64,000 nucleotides of DNA. Source: Diadema setosum. Lineage: Eukaryota; Echinodermata; Echinoidea; Diadematoida; Diadematidae. The notes below the pieces were generated by a model. The model was not told the DNA's origin, searched no databases, and saw only the letters and a program-made list of their open reading frames with translations. The stretch lies in the NCBI RefSeq assembly GCF_964275005.1, contig NC_092686.1, positions 40,335,511 to 40,399,510 of the forward strand, written 5' to 3'. Shown here piece after piece: positions 11,865 to 26,800 of this stretch. The position numbers and the translations under genes were made by a program. Every line of letters begins with the position of its first letter. The first letter of the stretch is position 1.

Positions 11865-14800
11865 ACTCAGAGTTTTGCAAGTTTACAAGCATAGAATTTG
11901 GGACTTAAGTAATACCCTGGCTTCTTGAATGGTCTGGAATGTTGTGCATGTTGGTACAGTTGTAGTAAAGCACAGTAAAATATGCTAGCCGGTATGATTA
12001 CAGAGCAGTTGAATCAGTATCATCTACTAAAAAGGCTGTAAATAGTATCGGCAACATTACATCCTGTCTGAATGCTGTTTACATCTGCTGTAATTGTGGT
12101 CTCCTTCACTTAGCCATTATTGGCTTTTTTTAATCTCATTCAAGGGATTGCAAAGGTAGGGCAGGGATTGTGGAATAACAACCTGTTTATGAGTCTGTTT
12201 ACTGCAATAAACCCACACTGACTAATACATCATCACACACATGCAGTTATAAGCAGTTGTGCAAATTAGACACTTCACGATGTTCACGAGTGCATCTTAA
12301 AACTACCCTAGCAACATCAAACACACTTTGATATACACTGGTAGGTTCCTCCAGAGAACTACAGCTTGACATCAGACAGAGCTTACAATAGGGCAATTCC
12401 ACGATAACACCGTGACACTTTTGAGTATAATTTCACTGATCAAATGTAAATAATAATCAAAATGTAACACTCGAGAAAATATCTTTATTGTGTATCTATG
12501 TATATCGTCATAAGCAATTTTGAAAACAAAAGAAAGGAAGAAAAACTGCCGTGGTAAATGAGTTATGCACGATTAATTACCACTGTAACACCGTGACGCA
12601 AAATGGACATGGGTTTTTGTGCACTTTGTTTACTGACAAAACTCTGTGAAGTTAATGAACATTTTGATAAGTGGATGTGTTCATTGGATGTACTAGAGAC
12701 TCAATGATAATAATGAAGTAAAATTTTATTAAAGAATCAATTGACAGGAAAACTATGACATAGATTTTAAATAAGTGCACCGTAACACTGTGACTGTAAC
12801 ACCGTGACCTCTGAAATGTGTGTAGAAAACCTATGGAGAATCCTGTTGTCTTACTTTCAGCTCATAGTGTTTCTCTATTAGGTAGAATGAAATGATGATT
12901 CATGATGAATGTTTGACATCACAGTATAACACTTCCAGATAAAACAGAAAATTATTGAAATCTTAACAGATTAACAAAAACAACAAAGTAAAGATAAACT
13001 TTGCACTGTAACGCCGTGACATGTCATATACGTTTGTACATGTTACAGTCAGGAACACTGCTCTTTCAGTAAAATATACTCTATGTTTTGAGACATAATT
13101 CACTCTATCATCATTGAAAGCTTGATAAATATTTCTGAGTGAACTTTTAGGGTTTACAACTACTCTTTAAAAGTCCAATTTGTATATTTAAAGATGACAT
13201 ACAAATTTGAAACTTTGATTTTAATACCTTTGGTCACAAAGCCAGGTGAACCCACTTAGCAATTTCAGTAGCAATAAAAAGAATCATTCAAGCAATTTGT
13301 GTGGTACAAAATGTACCATACATGTAATTATTCTTCTTTTTCAAAGATGTGCTGGAAAATGAGCTTGTACATAAAAATTATTACAGTGCAAAATCTCATT
13401 CATACACATAAATCCTAGTGAGTGTGGCTCTTTTAATGGTGAAACTTGTAAGATTGTGCACAGCACCATGCACAGGAAAGTAGTATTCCAGTGAGATTAA
13501 CTTTTGGTGGACTCCTCAATCTAGCTTCAGTATGCCCTAAGTAATTCTTTAGGATACCAGGGAAGCTGCAGCTAGATTTCAGACTGTTTATCATGTTAGG
13601 AACACATTTGAGTCTACAAAAGAAGAGTCAAACCATGTGATAAAATGGTCAATTATGATAAAAATATTAAACAAAGGGTATCAACTCAACTGAAACTGTT
13701 GCCTTTACCGTAATTAAAAGTTCAAAACCTTCAGAAATGTTTGCTCTGGATAGGTATGAATCTGGTAGGTGGCACACTGTGAGTGGACTGCTTCCATTTT
13801 AACCCACCATATGCTCTGAGTGTTGATTGGCATATCAAACCCCACTGCATTGTAAACACAGTTCTCGACTTTTGGCACAGAAAGGGTTAAAATTGCATGA
13901 TGCTGGCAACGAGTACAAGGGATAATCTTTGTGGATATAGCTTGACCCATCTGTTATGAACAATCCTTGAAAAACCTCTATCCTTTGAGTAAATGTGACA
14001 GAGAAATCAGATGGTCACTTCAACAGTTAATTATCATGTGTAACCCGGTATGTGTCCTGTGTTATTGCAATGCAAGTCACAGTGTTATAGTCACGGTGTT
14101 ACAGTTACTGTAACACCGTGACACATTTTAATCAGCTTTAATTAATTAACAAAATGAGTTACCATCATTTTAGTACTTGTATATGGTAGCTACATGTGGT
14201 CATGATTTGGGCTATCAAAATAAACCCTTTTGTGTTTGTAATTTTCAAACAATACTAAAAACATCAGTTTTTACCGTAACACCGTGACATTATCTATGAT
14301 CGTATTTACGATGTTCGCTGAAGCTTAACACATAGAAAATCTTGTACTTTGATGATTTGGTAATGATGTTCAACCCTTAAACTCTGAAAACAAAGGCAAA
14401 GTTTTTACCTCCTTTTTCATTTTCTCATGCTACATTCATTTAACTTCATTATATTTTTCAGATAATTATGTCAAATTTAATTATGCTGATTTTATGCATA
14501 TATTTAGCAAAGTAAATGATGTAATTTTTTAACAAGATGGTCAAATATGAAAAATTCAGTCCTTAAGCTTTCATTTGATACCAAAATGAGTGAGATTTGA
14601 CTATTTTGAAAATTTGATGGTCATGTCCACTTTATCGTGGAATTGCCCAATATCAGTTATCAAAGTATGCTAATCATGTGACTTTATTAGTGTTAGATAA
14701 TTTAGGTTTCCCTTTATTACTGCCTCATTCTCATGGGTCAAAATACACTTGTTTCATGCTTGTTCATCTCTTTAAACATGGTAAAACGTAGGCCTATCCA

Positions 14801-17800
14801 GTGTCACTGATATGGGAGACCTTCAATACAGCTGTACCCTGAGAGTTTTCACTTCATACTCATTAGACATAACAACACACATGTAATAATCATCTATCAA
14901 GACACACTTTTTCTGCCCGATGAATGTGTATTAATGGGAGACTTTATTGCAGAATAGAAATCTTTGAATGATTGTCTGCTAAATCTAACAAAGTTTGACA
15001 TGGATAATAGATTGAATGATTGTTATGCATTCTTGGGCCTTTATTTGGATTTGGATGCTGTGTGCAAACACCAAAGTTCATGTAAATCCATTTAAGGCAA
15101 GTGTATATTTTTGATGGAGGTTATAGAGCAATTATACATCGTGGGACAGAAAATGTGATATTAGTACAGTTGTAGAAGTGCATTTCCCACTGAACCGAAC
15201 GAGACAGACTAAACAGTGAAGGAATGGAATCCTGTGAATGTGGGCTGTGGGATTTGATGTGGTATGCGAGTGTTATAGCCGAGCAGTATTTCTCGCTTTT
15301 TCACTTTTTTTTTTTGTTTCTCGTCAAACACAGCTTGTCATGGCAGACAGCAAAGTATTTTGAGTGAGAGCTTGAGCGCACACTGTTATTTTTGTCAGAC
15401 TGGAAGAAGACATAGCAGATCTCTGCCTTGTATCTTCTGTATCACAGGACAAGATGAATGTACAATGTAAATGAAAGATGGTGAGAGATTGATAGATAGA
15501 GGGAGGGGGTACAGAATTAAGAAAAGAGGTAGTCACATTTGGGAGCATATGAGTTAGTGAAGTCACACTGGTTTTCTCTGTTTTATGCTGTCTTTTTAGA
15601 CCCTGTTAAAAGCATTATTTTTTTTCTTCATCAAAAATGATCAGCTGAAGATCTTAATGTCAGTCAGTGCGAAACTTTTCTATCTGATTACTGTGCCCTA
15701 GGGCTTTATACAAATCTAACAATCCTGTGTGGTCAAACTCATAACAAAAATCTTAAGAATACTACAGCAATAACAACAACCACATCAACAGAAAAGTTGG
15801 ATTCTTATAGCCCTAAAATATCAACTATGTAAATTCTACAATGGACTGCAATGCTGCAAATGTTACAAAGAAATATGTGCCTAAGGTATAAATTATAATA
15901 CAAGACAGTTTCCGCTGTCACTTTAATACAATGTACATACAGCATGATTCATCATGCGATGATGTGCATCTTGCCTTTGCACATACATTGTATAGTAGGC
16001 CTAAATTGCACACTGTAATTTGCACTGTGATTATGCCTTGTGGGTTTTCCTTGAAAAGCAAACAAACTCAAAATCTAACATTAGAAATGAAGATTTTTTT
16101 TTTTTTTTTTTCATAGATTTGTCATGGATGCTCTATGTTGTATAGACCTCCCCCGTGTAGACTCATCACAGTTCATCTGTACATTGATACACACATACTT
16201 TAAAACAAGGAATATTTGCATGCATTTTAATTTCGCATGTGCCAACATTCAGGAAATTGAATTGCATGCAAAAGTTCTTGCCTACGCAATATGCATTGGA
16301 TGCCGGTGGCAATTTGTGAAAATTTCATGCCATGAGAAAGGCCGTTAGCTCCAATTCACGAAATTTTCATGCTGCGAATATATTGTGTTTTACAGTACTC
16401 AATGAGTTTGCTTGTACACATGTATGGGTAGGTCAGGGGTGCACATGGTGCCTCATCTGAATACTGTTGAGTGAGCTGTTATTTTGGTGAGGGTTTCATT
16501 TTCGCAAATTTCCTGAATCGCTGTTGGACCACCAATTTAACAACACACACACAAAAAAAAAATCTAGAAATGACAGGCATTAATGCTTCTATTATAAGCC
16601 TTGGTGTCAAAATCATAAAAAAAAACAACATCTGGTGAAAACGTCTGTGACCCTATTCCCCAAAATATCTGTATGCAAAGAAATAGCACCTTATAAGTGT
16701 GTCTTTAATTACAATTAAGAATTACATGGATTAAAATTTTTTGACTGAGTCTTCTAAACAGAATCCAACTGACTCCCCCCCCCCCCCATTTTGTTTTTTC
16801 TTGTCTTGTTGGGAAGATTTGATATTTTTGGGCAACAGAAAAATGTTGCTTTTTTTTCAGGACACAGTTAATTTCTATATATTACATGGTGGTTATGCAT
16901 GGTATTGTATTCCCATTTTTAATTCATTGATTGTATCATCAAAACATTGAAATTTACAAATTTAGAGCCAAAAGCAAATGAGATTGAATTCAGTCCTCAA
17001 TATCGTCACTTTTTAGACTGGTCATTTTGGTCAAAAAGGTGGTGATAGCATCCAACACCACATATTGTGCAAAAGGGGTTGAGGAAGTAGTAATGGCAAC
17101 AGACGATGCGCTAGTAAGACTGGGCGAGAAGAATTTGTGTGAATGATGAATTCTCGTTATCAAGCGTGTGTGATCAATGCAGTTCAGCTTGTAACACAGC
17201 GAGACAGATGAGGGAACACTCCCGTAGTCTGCCTGTAAACATGCTTTATCATGCTCCCCCTCCCCCTCCCCCTCCCCCCCCCCCCCCCAGTTTGAATAGC
17301 CCATCAAGAAATAAGGCATTTGAACTTCTATGTCTTGAAACTCTGGTCATGGCTGTTAGACTTATGAGAAACTAAGAATTATTCTTAAGTTGATGTTTTG
17401 AGTTTACAAAGACTGGGATCCAACTCCAAGCATGCTGTAAACTGGAGATCCCCCTGTCTTGACGCCTAGCAAACTGGACACTTTGATCATGTGAGCATGT
17501 GCGCTTCAAATCGTTACAAGCCTTATACAATTGTACATAATCATGTATGCCCCTTGCACCCAGGGCCCAGGCCCGCTGAACTCCGAGATTCCAACTGTCC
17601 CGCTTCTGGCAGGAGATCTCCCATTTTGAGGCAGTTTTAGCAAAATATCCAGTTTTTTTTTTTTTTTTTCTCCTTGTGTAATCCAGTTCACAGAACAAAG
17701 TGAGCATGCATTGCCGTATGTAGTAAAGGGACCTTGCAGACCTCTTGAAATTGACTCATGACTCAGGGGTTTTAAAACTGGACAGGTACCTCATGAAAAC

Positions 17801-20800
17801 TATTTTTAAAGTTGTAAATACTCATGTACACTTTGTATGAACTAGGTGCATATATAGGAATGTACTATACTATACTAAGTGAATATATGTATTTTTCATC
17901 TTATCAACTAGAACTATATACATTTTGTATGAACTAGCTGCACATAGGAATGTACTATACTAAGTGAATTATATGTATTTTTCATCTTATCAACTAGAAC
18001 TATATACATTTTGTATGAACTAGGTGCACGTAGGAATGTACTATACTAAGTGAATTATATGTATTTTTCATCTTATCAACTAGAACTATTCATACATCAC
18101 AGTATAGTATGTACCTATATGTCTGTAGAAAGTACTACCAAGGAGGTACTAGACGAGCTCGCATAGTACCTCCTTTGTACTACTTATTAGCTGTTTATAA
18201 CAGACTCTTCTTTTAAAGAAATAAAAAAAAGAAATAAATGTTTTGAAAAATCTTTTGATCAGTGGTCATTGCAGACCACTGCAAACTGTGAAGTATAAAC
18301 TGGCTTGTTGCTGTGAGCCTTGTTTAGTTTGCATTGTATCATGTGTGACTCATTAAACAAGGTAGTAATTCATTACATCAGAGTATGGCTGATCTGCTTT
18401 CACTATCACAGTGCTAATCAGAGGAAAAGAGCTTCCTCCATACATACGGTATGAGATTGTTTGAAGATTACGGGCTGTGGGAGTGTGCATACTGCGATTC
18501 CTCCATTAACGAAAGGAAACAAGTGAGCTTATGTGGCAAGGAAGGTATTCTATATCTAATCAATGTCACATGCGAGTCGTCAGTTGCTGATCATCTGGCA
18601 TGACTGGAATTCAGGCACTAGGGGGGTCAAAGGTGAACATTTTCTGAGGTTTGTGGTGGGGCGGGGCACTGGGTGGCGTGATACTTTCAGGGTGAAAAGG
18701 GGGCAGCTATTATGATCTACAGCTGATGTTGACCTATTCCATGGGGTCTTCACTTCTGCCTGGCCCTGTGCCATGGGATATTGTATCGGAGCACTGATAC
18801 AGGGAAATCACCCCCAGAACAAGACATTTAAAATGGACTGATGATCTCTGAATAAATTTCAGCAGTTTTGATTTGTCTCACTCTTGTGATGGCCGTTTTG
18901 AAGACTTTACCACAGACTGACATGCTATAGCACTTTGAAAATTGATGTACGTTGGGGTGTTAAGTCTTATATGGTATGTCTGCAATGTACTAGTTTTCAG
19001 ATGGTATTATCCAAGCCCTACAGTCATCAAATTTCACCATATCAAAACGACACTGCTGAGAAAATGATACCGGTTTCATTTTTGGCATGATATGATATGT
19101 AGAGTACATTCACTTTGGGTGGCAAGAGGTATTAAAAGCTTCAGTCATTATGGACTCTTGCTTGAAGCTCGGGTTAGCAATGATTTTTTTTTTTCCAGCA
19201 GAGCCTGGCATTTATATATTTCAACCTTTTTGGCTCCTCTGGTGTAGGCCCTACCTCAATTGCCCCATGTGTGATTAGTGCTGTTTTTCTCATCAGAAAG
19301 TAACCCTTCCAAGGAAGAAGAAGAAAAAAGCTGTGTTCAAAGTGAATCTCCCTGTACATTGTATGTCAAGGCCTCAGTTGCCCACCTTCTCTGGCTACCG
19401 TGGCTTAGATCAGCTGCTCCAAGTGCTTAATGAGACCAGCGGTAGCTGAGCATTCCAATAAATGCCCCGCCACCGGGGAAGGAGATGGAATGGAAGTGCT
19501 GATAATCGATTTAAAGTCGGAAAATACATGCGCATTATCGGGCAATTAGTGGAATGAAAAGCTGTTGATATGGACCTGTCGTTTCACATTATCATCAAGC
19601 TTCCAATGATTACCTTGCAGCCCAGTGAGGGGAAAAAAAAAATGCTCACTTTGCTATAAAACACATTACAATCGTGTTGTCATGCACACCCACACCCACA
19701 TGTGCACATAAATACACACACATGCCATTTTATTCGCCTGGCAGAAATGTTAGTACATGTAGATGGGGGAGTGGTGTACTTTAATGCCCCCTTGACACTT
19801 TAATACTGTAAATGCTGAATATTTCACGATGTTTGTATTTTCACAAATTTCTTGAGTTGTGGGTGCTATAACTTTGTGCGAATTTAAAAACACACAAAAA
19901 TATTAACTCTCATCCTGACAAGAATGTGACGTGCATGCATACATTTTTCTGTTCATTGCTGTACATACTCCATGATCGCGAATTTAACCATCATACTGTG
20001 AAATAGTTGAGAGGTGCCGATTCGTGAAAAATTAGTCTCACTAAATATATGGCACATACAGTATTCAAATAAATACAATGCACATAATATATGCAGTAGA
20101 ATTTGAATGCCATATTTCTCACCATGATTAGACTCCAAGTATGACTGCAATTCTCCATTTACAATGCACTTCCCAGTTGCAGTTGAACTGAAAGTTACAA
20201 CATGCATTAGATCATAAGATTTTTCCTTAGGTGGGGGCAGAGACCATCCACACATATAGGTCCGAATTCACGAAGGTGGTACAAATGAAACCATGGTTTA
20301 AACCATGGACAAAAACCATGGAGCGCCAAGTGTCGCACGGAATATTTCGTTACGAAATTGGTCATTTCGTCGACAAAATAGCCGTTTCTTTAATGAAATT
20401 ATCATGTCGTGGAGGAAATGTTTATTTAGTTACAAAATGTTGTCATTTTGTTACAAGATAATCATTTCATCGACGAAATAACTGAATTCGTAACGAAATA
20501 CCCCATGCGACACTTGGCGTTCCATGATTTTTGTCCATGGTTTAAACCATGGTTTCATTTATACCACCTTCGTGAATTCGGGCCTGTGAGTTTAACCCGT
20601 TGAGGATGAGTCCCGAGTATACTCTAGGAGTGTCTGTAGGAAATGCGTATTGTAGCAAAATCAGTCCATCCTCAATGGGTTTGTAAGACAACACATTCAT
20701 GTGGGGTGGCTTCATTGTGTCATTCATTCATTTGGCCTCTTCCTCCGTAGCAGATCATAGGCCATCAACGACGATCCTCTGCCGGACACGATTCTGAGGT

Positions 20801-23800
20801 TATGCCCTTTCTACTTCTTTCCAGGTTATATCCCTCTGCTTCAGCTCTGCCTCTGCATCACAATGCATTTAATGAATTGAAGATCTGAATATAAGAACGA
20901 CCCAAGTCCAATTTTTGGCCAAATTCAGTTTGACATGGGAAATTGTAGCTTATGCATGGACTCATCTTGTGTATAAATGATAAATCCTAATTACCCCCGG
21001 AAGTGCCTGAAATGAATGAGTTAAATCTTATATTAATGTAAGAATGAAGGACTTGGGTCATTCTTGCATTCATATAATAGCGCCCTCTCTCATCCTTCTC
21101 TCATCTCTATAGCAGAATATCATGTATATGAATCAAAGAACGACCCAAGTCCGTATGAATCAAAGAACGACCCAAGTCCACCACACAAAATGGCCTCTCC
21201 ACAATTAATGTAAATGTTAATTGTCATAGGAATATATGTTCTTATTTGTATGTTATATACAATGTTGCCTTCCCATCACAGTTAGATAGAATATTAGTGG
21301 ACAAATAAAAAAGATATGAAGTTTTTTTTAGTTTACTCGAAATGGTCTTCCATGCTCTTGGGTCGTTCTTATATTCATATACTCAATTATAAACATCTTG
21401 ATGAAAACAGTGTGGAGGATTGTAAGTTGTGAGAGTGATTGCCTTTGCAGGCTATTACCCAGCATGCAGAACTCAAGATAAGCGTGCATTGTCCCATTCT
21501 GTTTTTAGCGACGTACCCAGAATAATTTTGAGAAATAAAGTGATTTTCTCCCATAGGGTTTGGCATTTGTGGGTTGATCAGGATATTTTTTGTGCATACT
21601 TCACAAGAGTGTGGTACATGAGTAGAATGATCTTGATGCATCTTCACTCTTCCCAAGAGTTCTTGTTTATCGCGTACTGATGCAGTATGGATGTATCTCA
21701 TATTTAATGTCACCTTGTTAGTGTGGTAGCCATTATGTCTGGTGGGGGGTGGGGGTGGGGGTGATGCCTGTCTTGTGGCTGTGCGTGTGCGTTTGAATAG
21801 GGAGGTGTCAAGGATGTGTAATCAAAAGGTTCGTCCCTTGGGAAGGAGATGGTGGTGTTATGCAGAACTCTCAGAACATCTCTCATTTCTGATTTAATTA
21901 AAATCCCCGCGACAGGACGGTCAAGAATGCCCGGGTCCAATTAAGGCCTTGTGGGTATGTGCATCGGGATGAAGTTCATAGCGTGGGAGGGCTGTTTAAA
22001 CGTAGGTGTCATATTCTCAGCAATGAAGGATCCGCAGGATGTTTTCAAAGTGTCTCTTGTATATGACACACTGACCCACAAGTTTTAGACTTGAGTATAT
22101 GAATGCTAGAGGGTACTAGAAATATTGAAGTTTTGATAGATTTATATAGCTATTGATTTTCTTGTTTACTTCTGGGTGATTCAAACATTTAAATGTGTGA
22201 TCAGTGTGGTGCATTAGAAAGTGTTCATGGTCTATGTCCTTCCACATATCCCCCCCCCCCCCCACTTGTCATAGCTCGACCCTCTCCCTCTCTTTCTCTC
22301 TCCATCTGTCTGTCTGTTGTTGTTGTTGTTGTTCTTCTTCTTCTTCTTCTTCTTCTCCTTCTTCTTCTTCTTCTTCTTCTTCTTCTTCTTCTTCTTCTTC
22401 TTCTTCTTCTTCTTCTTCTTCTTCTTTGTACTTGACCCACTATTCTGTGTTACATAGTGTTATCAAAATTCATAACTTACAGAGTTTGTTAATAAAGATA
22501 CTTTTTATTTTGGAGTCATATTTTTGTGCTTTCTTTTTAAAAAGTGGTTGTTGTTTTTTTAATTCCTTGTAGTATATGTGCCTTGGGTTTTTATATACAT
22601 GGAAAAGTGCAATCCCATACAGTTTGCCATTCCATCCTGTGCTAGAGATGAAGAGTGCTAGTGTGAAATCAGTAGTTCCTCCCCATCATCCATTAGGCCT
22701 ACTACAAGTTGTACTTGCTTTATTATGTACTTGCTTTATCATTTTGCCCAAATTTGCCACATTTCGTTCATATCTCTTCAGGACATCATTGCATCTGTAA
22801 CAACAGAAAGAGGACAAATCCATCGATGTATCCGGAGCCATATCCAATGTTGTTAGGATGATATTCGCATAATTTGATGGGAGAGAGATGATGGCATGGA
22901 AAATGGGTCATAGCTTTCTGTGAAATGAATGCAAGGTGTTGTATTTGATTGATTATCCCACGTGACAACAGAAGCGGTATCCATCGTCGGTCATCCACAT
23001 GTAATCCGGTGCATTAATGAAGTGGGTGTTTTCATTTGTGTGGATGATGGGACTTGTGGTAGCAGGCTGCTGTGCGAGCACGGCAGTGCGATGGGCTGGA
23101 CGGACTAGCGGAGCTTATAGGACATTTTCAGCATTGATCAGTCCAGCAACGGATGGATCCGCAGTCGCCAATATCAGTATCGAGCGACAGTGTGTGTAAA
23201 TGATGTTTGCATAGTGCAGTGACACATGAGAGCAAATATACTGTTCTGGGTAGACACACACAACTGTGTTCCATGTCTAAACCTGCTAGTTTCGTTGATT
23301 GTTCAATTTGCTGATGGCATGGCATCTCAGTATCTATGTTGTCCCACCTCATTATCAGAGACTCTTTCCCGTTTTCGACGGGAGATCTCCCGCCGAAAGC
23401 CCATTTTTGCAAAATCTCCCGTTCTCCCGCTTGAGATTTAATTTCTCCCGCCCTGGCTCTGTGTCTCCCGCTTGAAATGATTTCTTACTTAATATCATTG
23501 TATGTTGAAAAATAAGCCTTAGATAGCACGAGAGAGCATCTAAAACCCTAGAGCTTCCAGGGTCCTTAAGCGGGCCCTGGACCCCGGCCGCAAGGATCTT
23601 CGCGCACATCAAATTGGAGTCTCCCGTTTGCTAGGGGTTTCAGGCGGGAGAATCTCCCGATCAGAAGGTGCTTGGGGTTGGAGTCTCTGCATCATGTATT
23701 CATGGAACATGAATTTTTGACATCATAAGATACACTGTATTGCACATCTGTCATCTTTGTCGACAAATGAGGTTGGGATCAGGCACACACACAAAGCAAA

Positions 23801-26800
23801 TATGTTGGAATACTAAACAACACCTTTGTTACACTGTAAAGCTGGAAATTAAAGTCACTTTAATATGATACATCATTTGCACAAATACCTAGAGTACACA
23901 CATTTCTATTCTCGATATCTGCGTTATTTACATAGGATCTGGAGACATTTTAAGATTTGTGTTACTAGTACTTGCTTGGTTGAGGCACATATGTTTCCTA
24001 GAAAGAATTACATCAATAAATGTTCTGGGAATCTTGTCAAAGAAATATTGATAGATTGATACCTGTAGTTGGAATGATAGAGTGGAGGGGAGATGGGAAG
24101 TTTTAGAGATGTAAGTGTTAAGACAGGTGTATGCAAAATGGATGGATGAGTGCTGACAGTTTTCTACTTCCTGACATGTGCAACTTGTAGAAAGAGAAGA
24201 ATCTGTGAAAGCTAGAATCTGTGAAAGCTGCATGGATGTTGCTACAGATCTATCATGAAATCGTTCTTGTCTGGGCAGCCATAACTCGTAAAAAGACAGG
24301 TAAAGTTCAGGTGTACTGGCACGGTATTTGGACTCTGGACATGTGAGCGCACAAGTCATACATTTGAATGTCGGGGGAAAAAAGTACATGTGTGTGTTTT
24401 GAATCTCCGTGAGCAATGTCAACAGATAAAAGTAGATGGATGAAACAAAAGCAAGAAAGGGATTGCAGAGATGAAGAAAAGAAAGATTGGCATGGAGATT
24501 GATAGAGAGGGAGATCGATGAAGAAATGGATTAAAATTAATATGTAAATAGGAAGATGAACAAATATGGGGGAGAAAGCTGCAAGCACTTTTTTCGCAGG
24601 GGGCCATGTTGTATCAAAGTAAAAGCATAGGCTGCACTCTGCCACATAGCCACATTTATGGTCCCAGTGGCACAATGTGACGTGACATCGCGTGCGCACA
24701 CGTCATCTTCCTGGCTTCAAATGCTGGAGCTGTTTTCTATCGTGTCCTCCGGTCGTCCAGTTGAACCGTGACTTCGATCTTCTGTGTAAACTCAGATGGA
24801 CAGTTGTTTGCACTTGGCTAATCCCACAGGAGGGAGTGGTAGGAAGATTATCGATGGAGTTCTCCGTTGGCTCTGGACCTTCTGATGTAGAAGACTGATC
24901 TGGAAAAGATTTTTTCCTGCACCAGATGTCCTTGAATCGAAACTGATATGGACTCCGAAAAATAGAAGAACATTAAAATGCACACATGAAACACCAAATA
25001 TATGTATGTACATGCATCACTGAATGAGACTTGTATGTGGTCATACGGTTGCCACATTGCACACCTAGAATGGAGACTAATCAGCTCATATTCCAGGCTG
25101 AACCCAGTTATATCATGGACCTATATCCTGCAATGTGGTATTGTTGGGGGGGGGGGACATTTCATAAAGCGTTTTGTCCAACAAATTTGTCCAACAAATT
25201 TTGCTCTCAACTAGTCAAATACAAGGATTTCAGTAGCTTACAGTTTATCAGAAAAAAACAAATCAGACAAAATGCTGCCCCCCCCCCTTTCCCCTCCCCT
25301 GGACATTTTCCAGTTCCAGGAATGGCATTAGATATAATGGGCACAGCATGTTTCAAGAATTCCCCCGTCATGATGTTTATGGTAATGATTTTCTCTGTGA
25401 TAATGACTATCATCATTACAATCATTATCTTCACTCTAATTCTTTAATCATGAACTATTACTTCAAGTACTTTTATCATTCTTACTGGTAATGTTATACT
25501 GTAAAACACGATATTTTTGTGGCTTGAAATTTTCGCAAATTGGAGCCGATGACCTTTTTTCGCAGCATAGATTTTTTGCGAGTTGCCTCTAACATTCAAT
25601 GTATATAGTGTAGACTAGAACTTTTGCATGCATTTTAATTTCGCGACTCTTAGCTCTCGCGAAATTCACGAAATTAAAATGCACATGAACATTCCTCATT
25701 TTACAATATATGTTTGTCAGATCACAAGATCTCTCTTTGAGTCTTTTTCTCAGATCCCAATTCAGGATGCAAATTTCCTGCTTCTTCTTTGAGCAGTATT
25801 CTCACAGTTCTAATAAAGGAACACTCTTGATTGGAGTATTTCAAGTCTATACTGTATGTCCCCCCCAAAAAAATTACAATCAGATTTTTGCATTGATATG
25901 GAATGATAATACTCAGTATGATTAAACTGTCTGAATGCTACTTCAGGCTCTTAAAATATAACATCTTAGCTCTATTTTGCAGAAAACCCCATTCAATTTG
26001 GTTAAGCGGTCACAGAGAAATGTGGATTGTAAAGCATGTTATGAGTCTGATTCTTCCAAGTTTAGCACTTCGATGCTCTTGTGTGTGAATACAATAGACA
26101 GAACTTGGAGGGAAGAGATTCCTGACATCCTCTACAAAATTTCTCATTTCTCTTTGACCACTGAAGCAAATCGAATGGGGTTTTCTTTAATATGTGGGCA
26201 ATGAGTTATAGTTTCATACCCTGAATTTGTATTTAGATTGATTCACTATTTTTAAAGATATCATTGCGGAAGGTCCCGTGGTAATTTTTTGGGACATACG
26301 GTACAGTCTTAGTTCTTCTTCAACATCTTCTTTACCATCTTCCTCTCCTCATTCAGATTGATGTTTTTATGATTGTAAGTGTTAGTTTTTCATCAACTAC
26401 CATTATGACTCAATCTCGTTAGAGCTCTGTTCTGATCTGCGCCAGTTTTTGCCATCTGTATCAGACATCCTATGTAGTATTAGACTCTGCATTAAGCATG
26501 CACACGCAGTTCATGATTAAGTCATGCTTTGGCATCATCTAGCCAGTCCAGTCACGGATCTTGTAGTGGTTATGACACAGGACAGGTTTTACTCACTTCA
26601 CTTAGATTGTTCTGAGTCGAGCTGTAGATACGTGCTTATGCAACAGAAAGGCGTAATATCATCACAGCTCGATGTTGTTGAAGAACAACAGATGACTGGA
26701 AAAAAAGGAATGAGAGTAGATCAGTCTTGCCTACAGCGTATGTGATGTTCAGACATGATTATTTCTGCCTTTGAAGCTTTTCCGCCCACAGCCATCAGTC

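Noticed and set aside
17832..18090. Regular repeats as a CRISPR-like array
   Set aside because: Head-to-tail tandem without unique spacers, in an animal intron.
22193..22572. Long ORFs rich in Leu, Ser or Arg on both strands
   Set aside because: They are translations of the TTC microsatellite in different frames.
23928..24422. 164-residue ORF, minus strand
   Set aside because: Longest ORF in the window, but no domain, no repeat copy and ordinary intronic base composition; probably chance.
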